This document shows, piece after piece, positions 1 through 5,571 of a DNA stretch of 5,593 bases (position 1 is the first letter of the stretch; each line of letters begins with the position of its first letter). Below the pieces are notes generated by a model, which saw only the letters and a program-made list of their open reading frames with translations, was not told where the DNA came from and did no database searches. Origin of the DNA: Thermoplasmata archaeon (GTDB taxonomy: Archaea > Thermoplasmatota > E2 > UBA202 > JdFR-43). The translations under genes were made by a program, and so were the position numbers. Location: assembly GCA_021158865.1 (NCBI GenBank), contig JAGGSX010000106.1:1-5593 (forward strand). The letters are read 5' to 3'.

Positions 1-61
1 TCTTTCCTGACTTCTTTGCCATAACCATTATTCTCCTCATTTCTGGAGTAACACGTGACAT
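1..61 (-). CDS. 5' end of an unidentified gene, cut by the window edge
   Basis: Reading leftward, an ATG at 61-59 opens a frame that stays open to the window edge (20 codons; N-terminus MSRVTPEMRRIMVMAKK). The fragment is basic and Met-rich. I do not recognise it. A GGAGG ribosome site lies 10 nt upstream, which supports this start and makes a real gene likely. A second frame starting at an ATG further upstream (ATGGGAAATG region) is also open, but its spacing to GGAGG is only 3 nt, so I prefer the MSRV start. The basic start could belong to a DNA- or RNA-binding protein, but that is a guess. The gene follows the hydrolase on the same strand after a gap of 114 bp, so it probably has its own promoter. 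Confidence 0.5.
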   Translation of the reverse strand, partial: MSRVTPEMRRIMVMAKKSGK

Positions 62-93
62 TTCCCATTCCCCTCCTATAAAGAATGGGAAAT
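60..93 (-). promoter_or_regulatory. Hairpin in the leader of the left-edge gene, with the ribosome site in its loop
   Basis: ATTTCCCATTC (60-70) and GAATGGGAAAT (83-93) form a perfect 11-bp inverted repeat around a 12-nt loop. On the minus-strand transcript the loop holds TTTATAGGAGGG, so the ribosome site is exposed, while the 3' arm runs into the first two bases of the start codon at 61-59. If the leader is transcribed in full, the start codon would be partly paired. The inverted repeat is seen directly. A role in translational control is inferred, and it would not apply if transcription begins inside the loop. Confidence 0.45.
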
Positions 94-140
94 TGATTTA
101 AGAAATGTTACCGATCTGTGTTTACTTTACATTGCTAAAG

Positions 141-160
141 CATTTTTAAAAAGTCCTCTC
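141..160 (-). terminator. Possible T-run terminator after the hydrolase
   Basis: About 23 nt past the hydrolase stop, the minus strand reads GGACTTTTTAAAAATG with a five-T run (152-148). Archaeal RNA polymerase often ends at short T-runs without a hairpin. The rest of 94-175 is AT-rich with no other convincing feature. It may also hold the promoter of the left-edge gene: the TTTTTAAAAAT stretch could equally be a TATA box. Confidence 0.25.
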
Positions 161-175
161 TTTTTCCATTTATTT

Positions 176-868
176 TCATTCTTTTCCTTCTATTTCTATT
201 ATAAATTTCATTATATTTTCTGCTATTTCTCTGTAATTGTCAAAAATCCAGTGGCAGCCATTGTATAAGGTTAGCTTTGCATTGTATTTTTTAGCTATTT
301 CTTCTTCCAATTCAGGAGGAGCAATTCTATCCTCTTTTCCCGCCATAAAAAGTATTGAAGTCTTTATCTTTCTTTCATCCACATCAATTTTATTCATGAA
401 AATTTCATAGCTAACTATAGGAGATTCATAAGCAAGTTTTTCATATATCTCTCTCGCTATTTTATCATCAATACAGTTTAGTAGATATTTTTTTATAAAA
501 CCATAAGATGGCTTAAATGGCTTCTTTAATAATATTTGGGGAAGATATTTTAATGAATGAATTTTCATGCTTTTGTTTTTAAATTTAATTCCCTTTGGAG
601 GGGCGCTGGCTATGGCTACTATGCCCTTAACATTTACCATTTCTGCAACTTTTTGGACAATAAGTCCGCCCATTGAATGTCCAACCAAAATTTTTTTGTC
701 AGCCATGCTTGAAACTTTTTTTATGTAATCAGCCATGCTTACTTTTTTGATATCCATATTTTCTTTCAAATCAATTGCTTCAGCTTTTATATTCCTCTCC
801 TTAAAATAATTTATATAATTATTCCATTGTTTGCTTGAGCCCCACATTCCATGAACAAATAGAAGCAT
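176..868 (-). CDS. Alpha/beta-hydrolase fold serine hydrolase
   Basis: This is a complete 230-residue protein with the small cytosolic alpha/beta-hydrolase layout. The first beta strand leads straight into the oxyanion-hole motif HGMWGS (6-11). The nucleophile elbow GHSMGG (63-68) gives Ser65. The likely acid is Asp180 in GKEDRIAPPE, and the base is His206 in NGCHWIFD, so the Ser-Asp-His triad is complete and in order. Residues of about 92-165 are a basic, helical cap region that would set substrate choice. There is no signal peptide or membrane segment. The fold covers esterases, lipases, thioesterases and C-C hydrolases, and the sequence does not tell me which. It is the last gene of the minus-strand cluster, 32 bp after the CBS protein. 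There is no Shine-Dalgarno, but a TATATATAA stretch lies just upstream, so it may be co-transcribed, separately started, or both. Confidence 0.88.
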   Translation of the reverse strand: MLLFVHGMWGSSKQWNNYINYFKERNIKAEAIDLKENMDIKKVSMADYIKKVSSMADKKILVGHSMGGLIVQKVAEMVNVKGIVAIASAPPKGIKFKNKSMKIHSLKYLPQILLKKPFKPSYGFIKKYLLNCIDDKIAREIYEKLAYESPIVSYEIFMNKIDVDERKIKTSILFMAGKEDRIAPPELEEEIAKKYNAKLTLYNGCHWIFDNYREIAENIMKFIIEIEGKE

Positions 869-881
869 GTTTTTAATATTG

Positions 882-894
882 TTATATATAAAAT
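882..894 (-). promoter_or_regulatory. TATA-like box before the hydrolase
   Basis: On the minus strand, ATTTTATATATAA is centred about 20 nt before the hydrolase ATG. A leaderless archaeal promoter would put the box centre near 26-27 nt, so the spacing is a little short. Because the gap to the upstream gene is only 32 bp, this may simply be AT-rich spacer. Confidence 0.3.
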
Positions 895-900
895 AATTTT

Positions 901-1308
901 TTATTTATTGAAAACAGTTGAATAAAGTTTCTCTATGAGATAACGTAATGTAATCTCGCCAACAAGCTTTTTATTTTCGATGACTGGTATTCTCCTTACA
1001 CCATTTTCATTAATTTTTCTTATTACATCTTTAACTTTTTCATTCATTCTTGCATATATGAGATTAGAGCTCATCAAATCTTTTGCTTTAAGTTCATCAT
1101 TGTAGCCATGAAGCAATTTTATAGCATCATGTTCTGTTATTATACCTTTCAATTCCATGCTTTTAATATCTTTAACAACCCATGTATAGCATCTCCCAAT
1201 CAATACAATCAAAACAAATTTCACGTCTGCATTTTCTTCAACCAATGGAAGATCCCATGTTCGGGAATGCATTATATCTCCAACTTTCATGTTCAAGAAA
1301 TTTTCCAT
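901..1308 (-). CDS. Two-CBS-domain protein, probable ligand sensor
   Basis: This 135-residue protein consists almost only of a CBS pair (Bateman module). CBS1 spans about residues 7-65 and starts with VGDIMHSR; CBS2 spans about 76-128 and starts with AKDLMSSNL. CBS pairs commonly bind adenine nucleotides or related ligands. The ribose-contacting T-x-x-D motif is present in CBS1 (TEHD, 58-61), but in CBS2 the same place reads TLRY (120-123), so one site looks altered. CBS1 also carries the aromatic stretch GRCYTWVV (38-45). There is no fused effector domain and no membrane segment, so it must act on a partner, perhaps a neighbour in the cluster. It starts 20 bp after the regulator and ends 32 bp before the hydrolase. 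No strong ribosome site is seen before the start. The fold is confident; the ligand and target are unknown. Confidence 0.87.
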   Translation of the reverse strand: MENFLNMKVGDIMHSRTWDLPLVEENADVKFVLIVLIGRCYTWVVKDIKSMELKGIITEHDAIKLLHGYNDELKAKDLMSSNLIYARMNEKVKDVIRKINENGVRRIPVIENKKLVGEITLRYLIEKLYSTVFNK

Positions 1309-1328
1309 ATTTATAATCCAAAATTATT

Positions 1329-1787
1329 TTAAAACTTCTTATGAAATTCTTTGCTCTCCTTTTCAATTAAATCTTTTAGAATTTTTACCAAGACATCTAT
1401 ATTATCCAGTATATGCTTTATTTTCTTTTTATATTCTTCATTTCCAGAATTTGAAAGCTCATCAATCAAATTCCTTAAAGGTAGGACTTCTTTTTCTAAA
1501 AGTTTTTTTGGTTGTTCTAAAAATTTTTCTGCAAAGAGAGGTAAAGCAATATGATATTTCATTCTTCCTTTTTTTGTTACCTGCACAAAATAATCTCTTT
1601 CCAATCTTGCGAGAGAACTTGAAACAGCTGAACGGCTGAGTTTTGATTTTTCAATCAAATCATTTATTGTCATTGGTTCCTCATTTACCAACAAAATTCC
1701 ATATATGAATGCATCAGAATATGTATATCCCCATCTCATCATTATTCTTCTTATGCTTTCTATTGCCTTTTTATGTATTTTTTTCAT
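1329..1787 (-). CDS. GbsR/MarR-type winged-helix transcriptional regulator
   Basis: This 152-residue protein has a winged helix at about residues 18-80. MRWGYTYSDAFIYGILLV is the lead helix typical of the GbsR branch of MarR proteins. MTINDLIEKSKLSRSAVSSSLARLER (39-64) is the helix-turn-helix, with recognition helix SRSAVSSSLARLE, and VQVTKKGRMKYHI (68-80) is the wing. The C-terminal half (about 85-150) is highly charged and helical, as expected for the dimerisation part. GbsR relatives include the glycine-betaine sensor of Bacillus and several uncharacterised archaeal proteins; the ligand here cannot be read. The protein lies 32 bp after the membrane gene and 20 bp before the CBS gene, so it is part of the same unit. 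The repeated 9-mer operator upstream of the cluster (2195-2221) is its most likely binding site, which would make it autoregulatory. That link is inferred. Confidence 0.85.
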   Translation of the reverse strand: MKKIHKKAIESIRRIMMRWGYTYSDAFIYGILLVNEEPMTINDLIEKSKLSRSAVSSSLARLERDYFVQVTKKGRMKYHIALPLFAEKFLEQPKKLLEKEVLPLRNLIDELSNSGNEEYKKKIKHILDNIDVLVKILKDLIEKESKEFHKKF

Positions 1788-1819
1788 GTTATCAATAAAA
1801 ATTAGAGAGAGGAGAAAGT

Positions 1820-2155
1820 TTATTTTTTATAAGCAACAAGCACTCCGCCGACCATGGATATTATAGCACCTATGTAATAAAAGCCGCCATCAAATGCCAA
1901 AGTTATTAATGCAAGCACAAATATGCTCCATCCTATCGCCATAGCGTTTTTCTTATAGAAATACAGCAGTCCAAATATTATCAGAGATAATATTATTTCC
2001 ACTGCTGCAACTGCTGTTGCATTATTGACATACCAAGGTGCATAAAAATTTTTTGTAGATGCAACTGCAATTCCGTCTATCAATATGAGAATTGCACCCA
2101 CTACTGTTGTCCATACTCCGTAATTCATTTCTTTATTTCCAGTTTTTTCTGCCAT
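1820..2155 (-). CDS. Small four-helix membrane protein of unknown function
   Basis: From the chosen start this is a 111-residue protein with a short polar N-terminus (MAEKTGNKEMNYG) and four hydrophobic segments at about residues 14-33, 48-67, 72-88 and 91-108. It ends in AYKK. A Gly-rich GFYYIGAIISMVGG stretch forms the last helix. I do not recognise a named family; the size and four-helix plan are common among small archaeal membrane proteins. An in-frame ATG 27 bases earlier (2182) would add MRIYIFGDK. I prefer 2155 because GGTGAT, a good match to the archaeal anti-Shine-Dalgarno, sits just before it and would otherwise be coding. It is the first gene of the minus-strand cluster, directly below the repeated operator. 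It might be the membrane target of the cluster's response, but no transport or catalytic motif is visible. Confidence 0.78.
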   Translation of the reverse strand: MAEKTGNKEMNYGVWTTVVGAILILIDGIAVASTKNFYAPWYVNNATAVAAVEIILSLIIFGLLYFYKKNAMAIGWSIFVLALITLAFDGGFYYIGAIISMVGGVLVAYKK

Positions 2156-2158
2156 TTT

Positions 2159-2164
2159 ATCACC
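2159..2164 (-). promoter_or_regulatory. Shine-Dalgarno GGTGAT that decides the membrane-protein start
   Basis: The transcript reads GGTGATAAAATGGC. GGTGAT matches the archaeal 16S 3' end, and the GGTG core is 5 nt from the ATG at 2155. It is the clearest ribosome site inside the four-gene cluster and argues against the longer start at 2182. Confidence 0.65.
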
Positions 2165-2183
2165 AAAAATATATATTCTCATA

Positions 2184-2207
2184 ATATTTAAATTTAACTG
2201 TTATAAC
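2184..2207 (-). promoter_or_regulatory. Likely promoter of the minus-strand cluster
   Basis: Two TATA-like stretches face the membrane gene. TTTAAATATT (2193-2184) would start transcription very close to the ribosome site. GTTATAAC inside the repeat array (about 2200-2207) would give a short leader keeping GGTGAT. The second is more consistent with the ribosome site. In either case the repeats overlap or abut the TATA/BRE region, as expected for repression by blocking TBP/TFB. Confidence 0.4.
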
Positions 2208-2221
2208 AGTTATAACTGTTA
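2195..2221. repeat. Three contiguous 9-bp repeats TAACWGTTA forming overlapping palindromes; probable operator
   Basis: The plus strand reads TAACTGTTA (2195-2203), TAACAGTTA (2204-2212) and TAACTGTTA (2213-2221) with no spacer. Each unit is itself palindromic around its middle base. Neighbouring units make two overlapping perfect palindromes: 18 bp at 2195-2212 and 20 bp at 2203-2222. A weaker fourth unit, TTATGGTTA, follows at 2222-2230 (6 of 9 bases). The array lies between the divergent membrane-protein and ribonucleotide-reductase genes, closer to the former's promoter. A dimeric winged-helix repressor is the natural reader, and the GbsR/MarR-type protein two genes downstream is the prime candidate. 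The repeat is seen directly; the binding protein is inferred. Confidence 0.75.
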
Positions 2222-2227
2222 TTATGG

Positions 2228-2260
2228 TTAAAATAAGATTCAAACATAACATTAATAAAC
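2228..2260 (+). promoter_or_regulatory. Possible promoter region of the ribonucleotide reductase gene
   Basis: ATTAATAA (2251-2258) is centred about 25 nt before the ATG at 2279, the spacing of a leaderless archaeal transcript. An alternative box, TTAAAATAAG (2228-2237), would give a leader of about 20 nt. No Shine-Dalgarno precedes the ATG (TTCTATAGGCATG), which favours the leaderless reading. Confidence 0.35.
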
Positions 2261-2278
2261 AAAAATTATTCTATAGGC

Positions 2279-4513
2279 ATGGCGGAGCTGACAGAAAATG
2301 CTATAAGGGTTTTAGAAAAAAGATATCTTTTAAAAGACGAAAATGGTAAAGTTGTAGAAACACCTGACCAGATGTTTCGTAGAGTTGCTCATGATATCTC
2401 TCTCGCAGATGAAAAATATGGAGAGGATGCAAAAAAAACAGAAAAAGAATTTTATGAGATAATGTCAGATTTATTATTCATTCCAAATAGTCCAACGCTT
2501 ATGAATGCCGGCACAAGTATTCAGCAACTTTCAGCATGTTTTGTAATTCCAGTGGATGATTCAATGGCAAGCATATTTGAAGCCGTGAAGCATACAGCAT
2601 TAATACACCAGAGCGGCGGTGGCACAGGCTTCTCATTTTCGCGCATAAGACCAAAAGGAGATATTGTCAAAAGCACTGGAGGAATAGCAAGTGGACCAAT
2701 TTCATTCATGAAAGTTTTCAATGCTGCAACAGATGTCATAAAGCAGGGAGGGCGCAGACGTGGGGCAAATATGGGGATTTTGCATGTTACTCATCCCGAT
2801 ATACTTGATTTCATAAAATGTAAGGATAATCCAAAAGAACTCACAAATTTCAATATATCTGTCACAGTAACAGATGAATTTATGGAGAAAGTTAAAAAAG
2901 GAGAAGAATACGATTTAATAAATCCGAGGACAAAAAAACCCGTTGGAAAGTTGAATGCAAAAGAAATTTTTGATTTAATAACAGAGCATGCATGGAAAAC
3001 TGGTGAGCCGGGCATAATATTTTTGGATGAAATAAACAGGCGTAACCCAACACCAAATGCGGGGATGATAGAGTCAACAAATCCATGTGGAGAGCAGCCT
3101 TTATTGCCTTATGAATCATGCAACCTTGGAAGCATAAATCTTTCAAAATTTGTTGAAGGCAATGATATAAATTGGGAAAAGCTAAAATATGTTGTATGGA
3201 AAGCAGTCCATTTTCTTGATAATGTTATAGATAGAAATAAATATCCCATTCCTCAAATTAAAAAAATGACCCTTGCAAATAGAAAAATAGGTCTTGGCGT
3301 GATGGGTTTTGCAGATTTACTCATTAAACTAAAAATACCCTATGACAGCGATGAAGCATTGAAAATTGCCGAAAAAATCATGTCATTTATAGAAAAAGAA
3401 GGGAAGCTTGCATCAATTGAATTGGGTAAAAAAAGAAGCTCATTTCCAAATTTTAAAGGCAGCTTATTGGAAAAGAAATACGAAGCAATGAGAAATGCGA
3501 CTGTAACAACAATAGCACCTACAGGAACAATATCAATAATTGCTGGATGTTCTTCTGGAATAGAGCCATTGTTTGCTATATCTTTTGTTAGAAATGTTCT
3601 GGATAAAGGAGACAAATTATATGAATTGAATCCCTATTTTGAGAAAATTGCAAAAGAGATGGGATTTTATAGCGACGAATTAATGAAAAAAATTGCTGAC
3701 AATAATGGTTCTGTTCAGGGAATAGAAGAAATACCAATTGAATTGCAACGCATATTTGTAACTGCTTTGGATATATCTCCAGAATGGCATGTTAAAATGC
3801 AGGCTGCTTTTCAAAAATATACAGATAATGCAACTTCAAAGACAATAAATTTGAGGGAGGAAGCAACCATAGAAGATGTAAGAAATGCATATATGCTTGC
3901 TTATCAATTGAAGTGTAAGGGAATAACAGTTTATAGATATGGAAGCAGACCTGAACAGGTATTGGTTGTAAAAGAAAAGGAAAAAATGGAAAAGGGATTG
4001 CTTCGCCCCCGCCCCCGCCCTGCTGTTGTTAGAGGTGTAACAAGAAAAATGGAAGTTGGCTGCGGAAATCTTTATGTTACGATGAATGAAGATGAGCAGG
4101 GATTGTTTGAAGTCTTCGCTCGTTTGGGTAAAGCAGGAGGATGTGCAGATGCGCAGCTTGAAGCTGTTGGAAGGCTAATATCATTATGCCTTAGAAGTGG
4201 TGTTAAGCCGAGGGAGATAATAAAGCAACTTAAGGGAATAAGATGCCCAAATCCTTTGCTTACGAGAGGCGGAACAATCTTATCATGTCCTGATGCGGTT
4301 GCAAAAGCAATAGAGGACCATATAAAAGGAAAGGAGAAATTTGAAACCCCAAGGCTTGATAGCTTTGAAAAAATGAAAAAAGAAATGCAATCTATTTATA
4401 TCCAGCCAGATAAGGAGGCACCAGTAGGCGTATGCCCAGAATGTGGTTCACCACTTGTATATGAAGAAGGTTGCAAGGTATGCAAGAACTGTGGCTATTC
4501 TACATGTGGCTGA
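2279..4513 (+). CDS. nrdJ: Class II (adenosylcobalamin-dependent) ribonucleoside-diphosphate reductase
   Basis: This enzyme reduces ribonucleotides to deoxyribonucleotides for DNA synthesis, using adenosylcobalamin to make a thiyl radical without a separate radical subunit. The 744 residues are complete. Residues of about 5-90 form the N-terminal helical domain, followed by the ten-strand barrel to about 560. NPCGE (268-272) gives the thiyl Cys270 with Asn268 and Glu272. Cys87 (SACFV) and Cys281 (SCNLGS) are the reducible pair, and Cys281 lies 11 residues after Cys270 as in Thermotoga NrdJ. APTGTIS (413-419) is the phosphate-binding loop. After an RPRPRP linker (576-581) come a TSCPD domain (from about 592) and a Cys-rich tail with C719, C722, C732, C735, C738 and C743, a zinc ribbon/redox tail typical of NrdJ. 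No ATP-cone precedes the helical domain, so the overall activity site appears absent. There is no intein. The gene is divergent from the regulated cluster and shares its intergenic region. Confidence 0.97.
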   Translation: MAELTENAIRVLEKRYLLKDENGKVVETPDQMFRRVAHDISLADEKYGEDAKKTEKEFYEIMSDLLFIPNSPTLMNAGTSIQQLSACFVIPVDDSMASIFEAVKHTALIHQSGGGTGFSFSRIRPKGDIVKSTGGIASGPISFMKVFNAATDVIKQGGRRRGANMGILHVTHPDILDFIKCKDNPKELTNFNISVTVTDEFMEKVKKGEEYDLINPRTKKPVGKLNAKEIFDLITEHAWKTGEPGIIFLDEINRRNPTPNAGMIESTNPCGEQPLLPYESCNLGSINLSKFVEGNDINWEKLKYVVWKAVHFLDNVIDRNKYPIPQIKKMTLANRKIGLGVMGFADLLIKLKIPYDSDEALKIAEKIMSFIEKEGKLASIELGKKRSSFPNFKGSLLEKKYEAMRNATVTTIAPTGTISIIAGCSSGIEPLFAISFVRNVLDKGDKLYELNPYFEKIAKEMGFYSDELMKKIADNNGSVQGIEEIPIELQRIFVTALDISPEWHVKMQAAFQKYTDNATSKTINLREEATIEDVRNAYMLAYQLKCKGITVYRYGSRPEQVLVVKEKEKMEKGLLRPRPRPAVVRGVTRKMEVGCGNLYVTMNEDEQGLFEVFARLGKAGGCADAQLEAVGRLISLCLRSGVKPREIIKQLKGIRCPNPLLTRGGTILSCPDAVAKAIEDHIKGKEKFETPRLDSFEKMKKEMQSIYIQPDKEAPVGVCPECGSPLVYEEGCKVCKNCGYSTCG

Positions 4514-4619
4514 TGATTCCAAAAACATTTGCTATAGCAATATCCTTTTGAATTAAACCATGTTTTTCCAATTTCTCTATTTCAACTCTTAACAATTTGT
4601 GGAATAAATCAAAAGCTTG
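4500..4619 (-). pseudogene. Possible remnant of a small helical/HTH-like coding sequence
   Basis: Within the convergent gap, a minus-strand frame of 39 codons runs from just after a TAA at 4622-4620 to a TAG at 4502-4500, overlapping the last 14 bases of the reductase gene. It has no ATG near its beginning; a TTG at codon 9 is the only alternative start. The peptide is protein-like: LLRVEIEKLEKHGL is an amphipathic helix, and HGLIQKDIAIANVFGI resembles a helix-turn-helix start. Frames upstream are closed by several stops, so if it was ever a gene, only its end is left. It may also be chance. I saw nothing else in 4514-4667 except a 12-bp palindrome and T-rich stretches. Confidence 0.2.
4558..4590 (+). 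terminator. T-rich stretch after the ribonucleotide reductase gene
   Basis: From about 45 nt past the stop, the plus strand is pyrimidine-rich, with a five-T run (4563-4567) followed by TTTCTCTATTTC. This is the type of T-rich signal at which archaeal transcription often ends. It is the best candidate in the convergent gap, but there is no hairpin to strengthen it. Confidence 0.22.
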
Positions 4620-4667
4620 TTATTGCACCGCGATTAAACTAATGATTGTTATTTATAATTCAATAGC

Positions 4668-5534
4668 TCATTCAAATATCCGGCGGTATTCTTCAACAAC
4701 ATCGTTCATAAATTTTTTCATTCCTTCCATTGTTTTATAATGGCTTATCATTTCCTTTATAACCGCAAATGGTATCGTAGCTATATCAACACCAATCATT
4801 GCTATCTGGCGAACCTGTCTTGCATTTCTTATACTTGCAGCAATTATCTTTGTTTTAAATGAATACGCTCTGAATATTTTTATTATACTTTCTGCCAACT
4901 CAATTCCGCTATATATGCCATTATCATGATATTTTATGCTTGCTAATTTTTCATATCCTTTTGCGAAATAATTTTTTTTCATTTCATATTCAATAATTTT
5001 TGCTGATTCATAATCCCAGTAGTCCATTTTTTCGTGGCTTATCCCAATTTTTTTTCTTATGTAATCATCGATTCTTCCTAAAAAAGGACTTACATAACTT
5101 GCATTTGCTTTTGCCGCCAATAAAGCTTGTTCTGGCGACATGACCAATGTTGCATTTGTTTTTATGCCCATATCTTCAAGTTCTTTTATTGCCTTTATTC
5201 CTTCAAATTGTTTTTGATTCAATTCAAAAGAAGTATTTACTGGTATTTTTACAACAACATTGTTATTTACGCTGTTAAATTTTTCATATAAAATTTTAGC
5301 TTCTCTAACCATATCTTCGTAACTAATTCCTTTGACTTCCAAGCTTACCGGTCCGTTTACAGCCCTGCAAATTTCTTTTATATAATCTTCCATGCTTATT
5401 TTTTTTCCACTTCCTTTCAATTTCTCAACCGCTTTTTTAATCAAAGAAGGATTTGTTGTTACTCCATCCAAAATTCCCCAGCTCGCGGCTTCTTTTATTT
5501 CATCCAAATCTGCAGTATCAATAAATATTTTCAT
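4668..5534 (-). CDS. tal: Transaldolase, short-barrel family with an internal insertion
   Basis: Transaldolase moves a dihydroxyacetone unit between sugar phosphates in the non-oxidative pentose phosphate pathway. The fold is a TIM barrel starting at residue 1 (KIFIDTADLDEI). Visible catalytic positions are Asp6, Asn28 (TTNPS), Glu66 (VSLEV), the Schiff-base Lys96 (VVVKIPV), Asn127 (TNATL), Ser149-Pro-Phe151 and Ser234 (AASIR). Glu66 and Phe151 occupy the places where fructose-6-phosphate aldolases carry Gln and Tyr, which favours transaldolase activity. At 288 residues it exceeds the usual 215-225 of this subfamily. Most of the excess is a charged, aromatic-rich helical insertion at about 158-205, after SPFLGRIDD, with a smaller one near 36-48. 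The gene is convergent with the reductase. It has no Shine-Dalgarno, but a TATA box about 26 nt before the ATG suggests a leaderless transcript. Function is confident; the role of the insertion is unknown. Confidence 0.92.
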   Translation of the reverse strand: MKIFIDTADLDEIKEAASWGILDGVTTNPSLIKKAVEKLKGSGKKISMEDYIKEICRAVNGPVSLEVKGISYEDMVREAKILYEKFNSVNNNVVVKIPVNTSFELNQKQFEGIKAIKELEDMGIKTNATLVMSPEQALLAAKANASYVSPFLGRIDDYIRKKIGISHEKMDYWDYESAKIIEYEMKKNYFAKGYEKLASIKYHDNGIYSGIELAESIIKIFRAYSFKTKIIAASIRNARQVRQIAMIGVDIATIPFAVIKEMISHYKTMEGMKKFMNDVVEEYRRIFE

Positions 5535-5550
5535 GAGGATAAAAAATTTT

Positions 5551-5571
5551 GAGAATATATATTTTATTAAA
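5551..5571 (-). promoter_or_regulatory. TATA-box promoter of the transaldolase gene
   Basis: The minus strand reads TTAATAAAATATATATTCTC. The AAAATATATATT core is centred about 26 nt before the ATG, the spacing expected when transcription starts at or next to the start codon. No ribosome site follows, consistent with a leaderless mRNA. Its 16-nt core recurs at 2166-2181. Confidence 0.55.

Noticed and set aside
3..98. Plus-strand frame open from the left edge to a TAA at 99-101, possibly the end of another gene
   Set aside because: The minus-strand frame over the same bases has a strong GGAGG at a suitable distance from its ATG, so I favour that strand; with only 32 codons this is not certain.
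913..919. Single AACAGTT upstream of the hydrolase as a second operator
   Set aside because: A lone 7-mer inside the CBS coding end, without a second half-site, is expected by chance.
1108..1639. Plus-strand open frames opposite the CBS and regulator genes
   Set aside because: Their peptides are rich in Phe, Ser, Asn and Cys with no family pattern and they lie antisense to two recognisable genes.
2156..2182. Longer start (ATG at 2182) for the membrane protein
   Set aside because: It would make the GGTGAT ribosome site coding and has no ribosome site of its own; the start at 2155 is better supported.
2195..2222. NrdR box or cobalamin riboswitch controlling the reductase
   Set aside because: The repeat TAACWGTTA does not match the known NrdR box pattern, and no B12-box-like conserved structure is seen in the short leader.
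2521..3615. Minus-strand open frames inside the ribonucleotide reductase gene
   Set aside because: They are antisense to a strongly conserved enzyme and encode nothing recognisable.
4529..4540. 12-bp palindrome TTGCTATAGCAA after the reductase gene as a hairpin terminator
   Set aside because: The stem would be only about four pairs around a TATA loop, and it is not directly followed by a long T-run.
4668..5534. Fructose-6-phosphate aldolase instead of transaldolase
   Set aside because: Glu66 and Phe151 are the transaldolase-type residues at the two positions that separate the activities.
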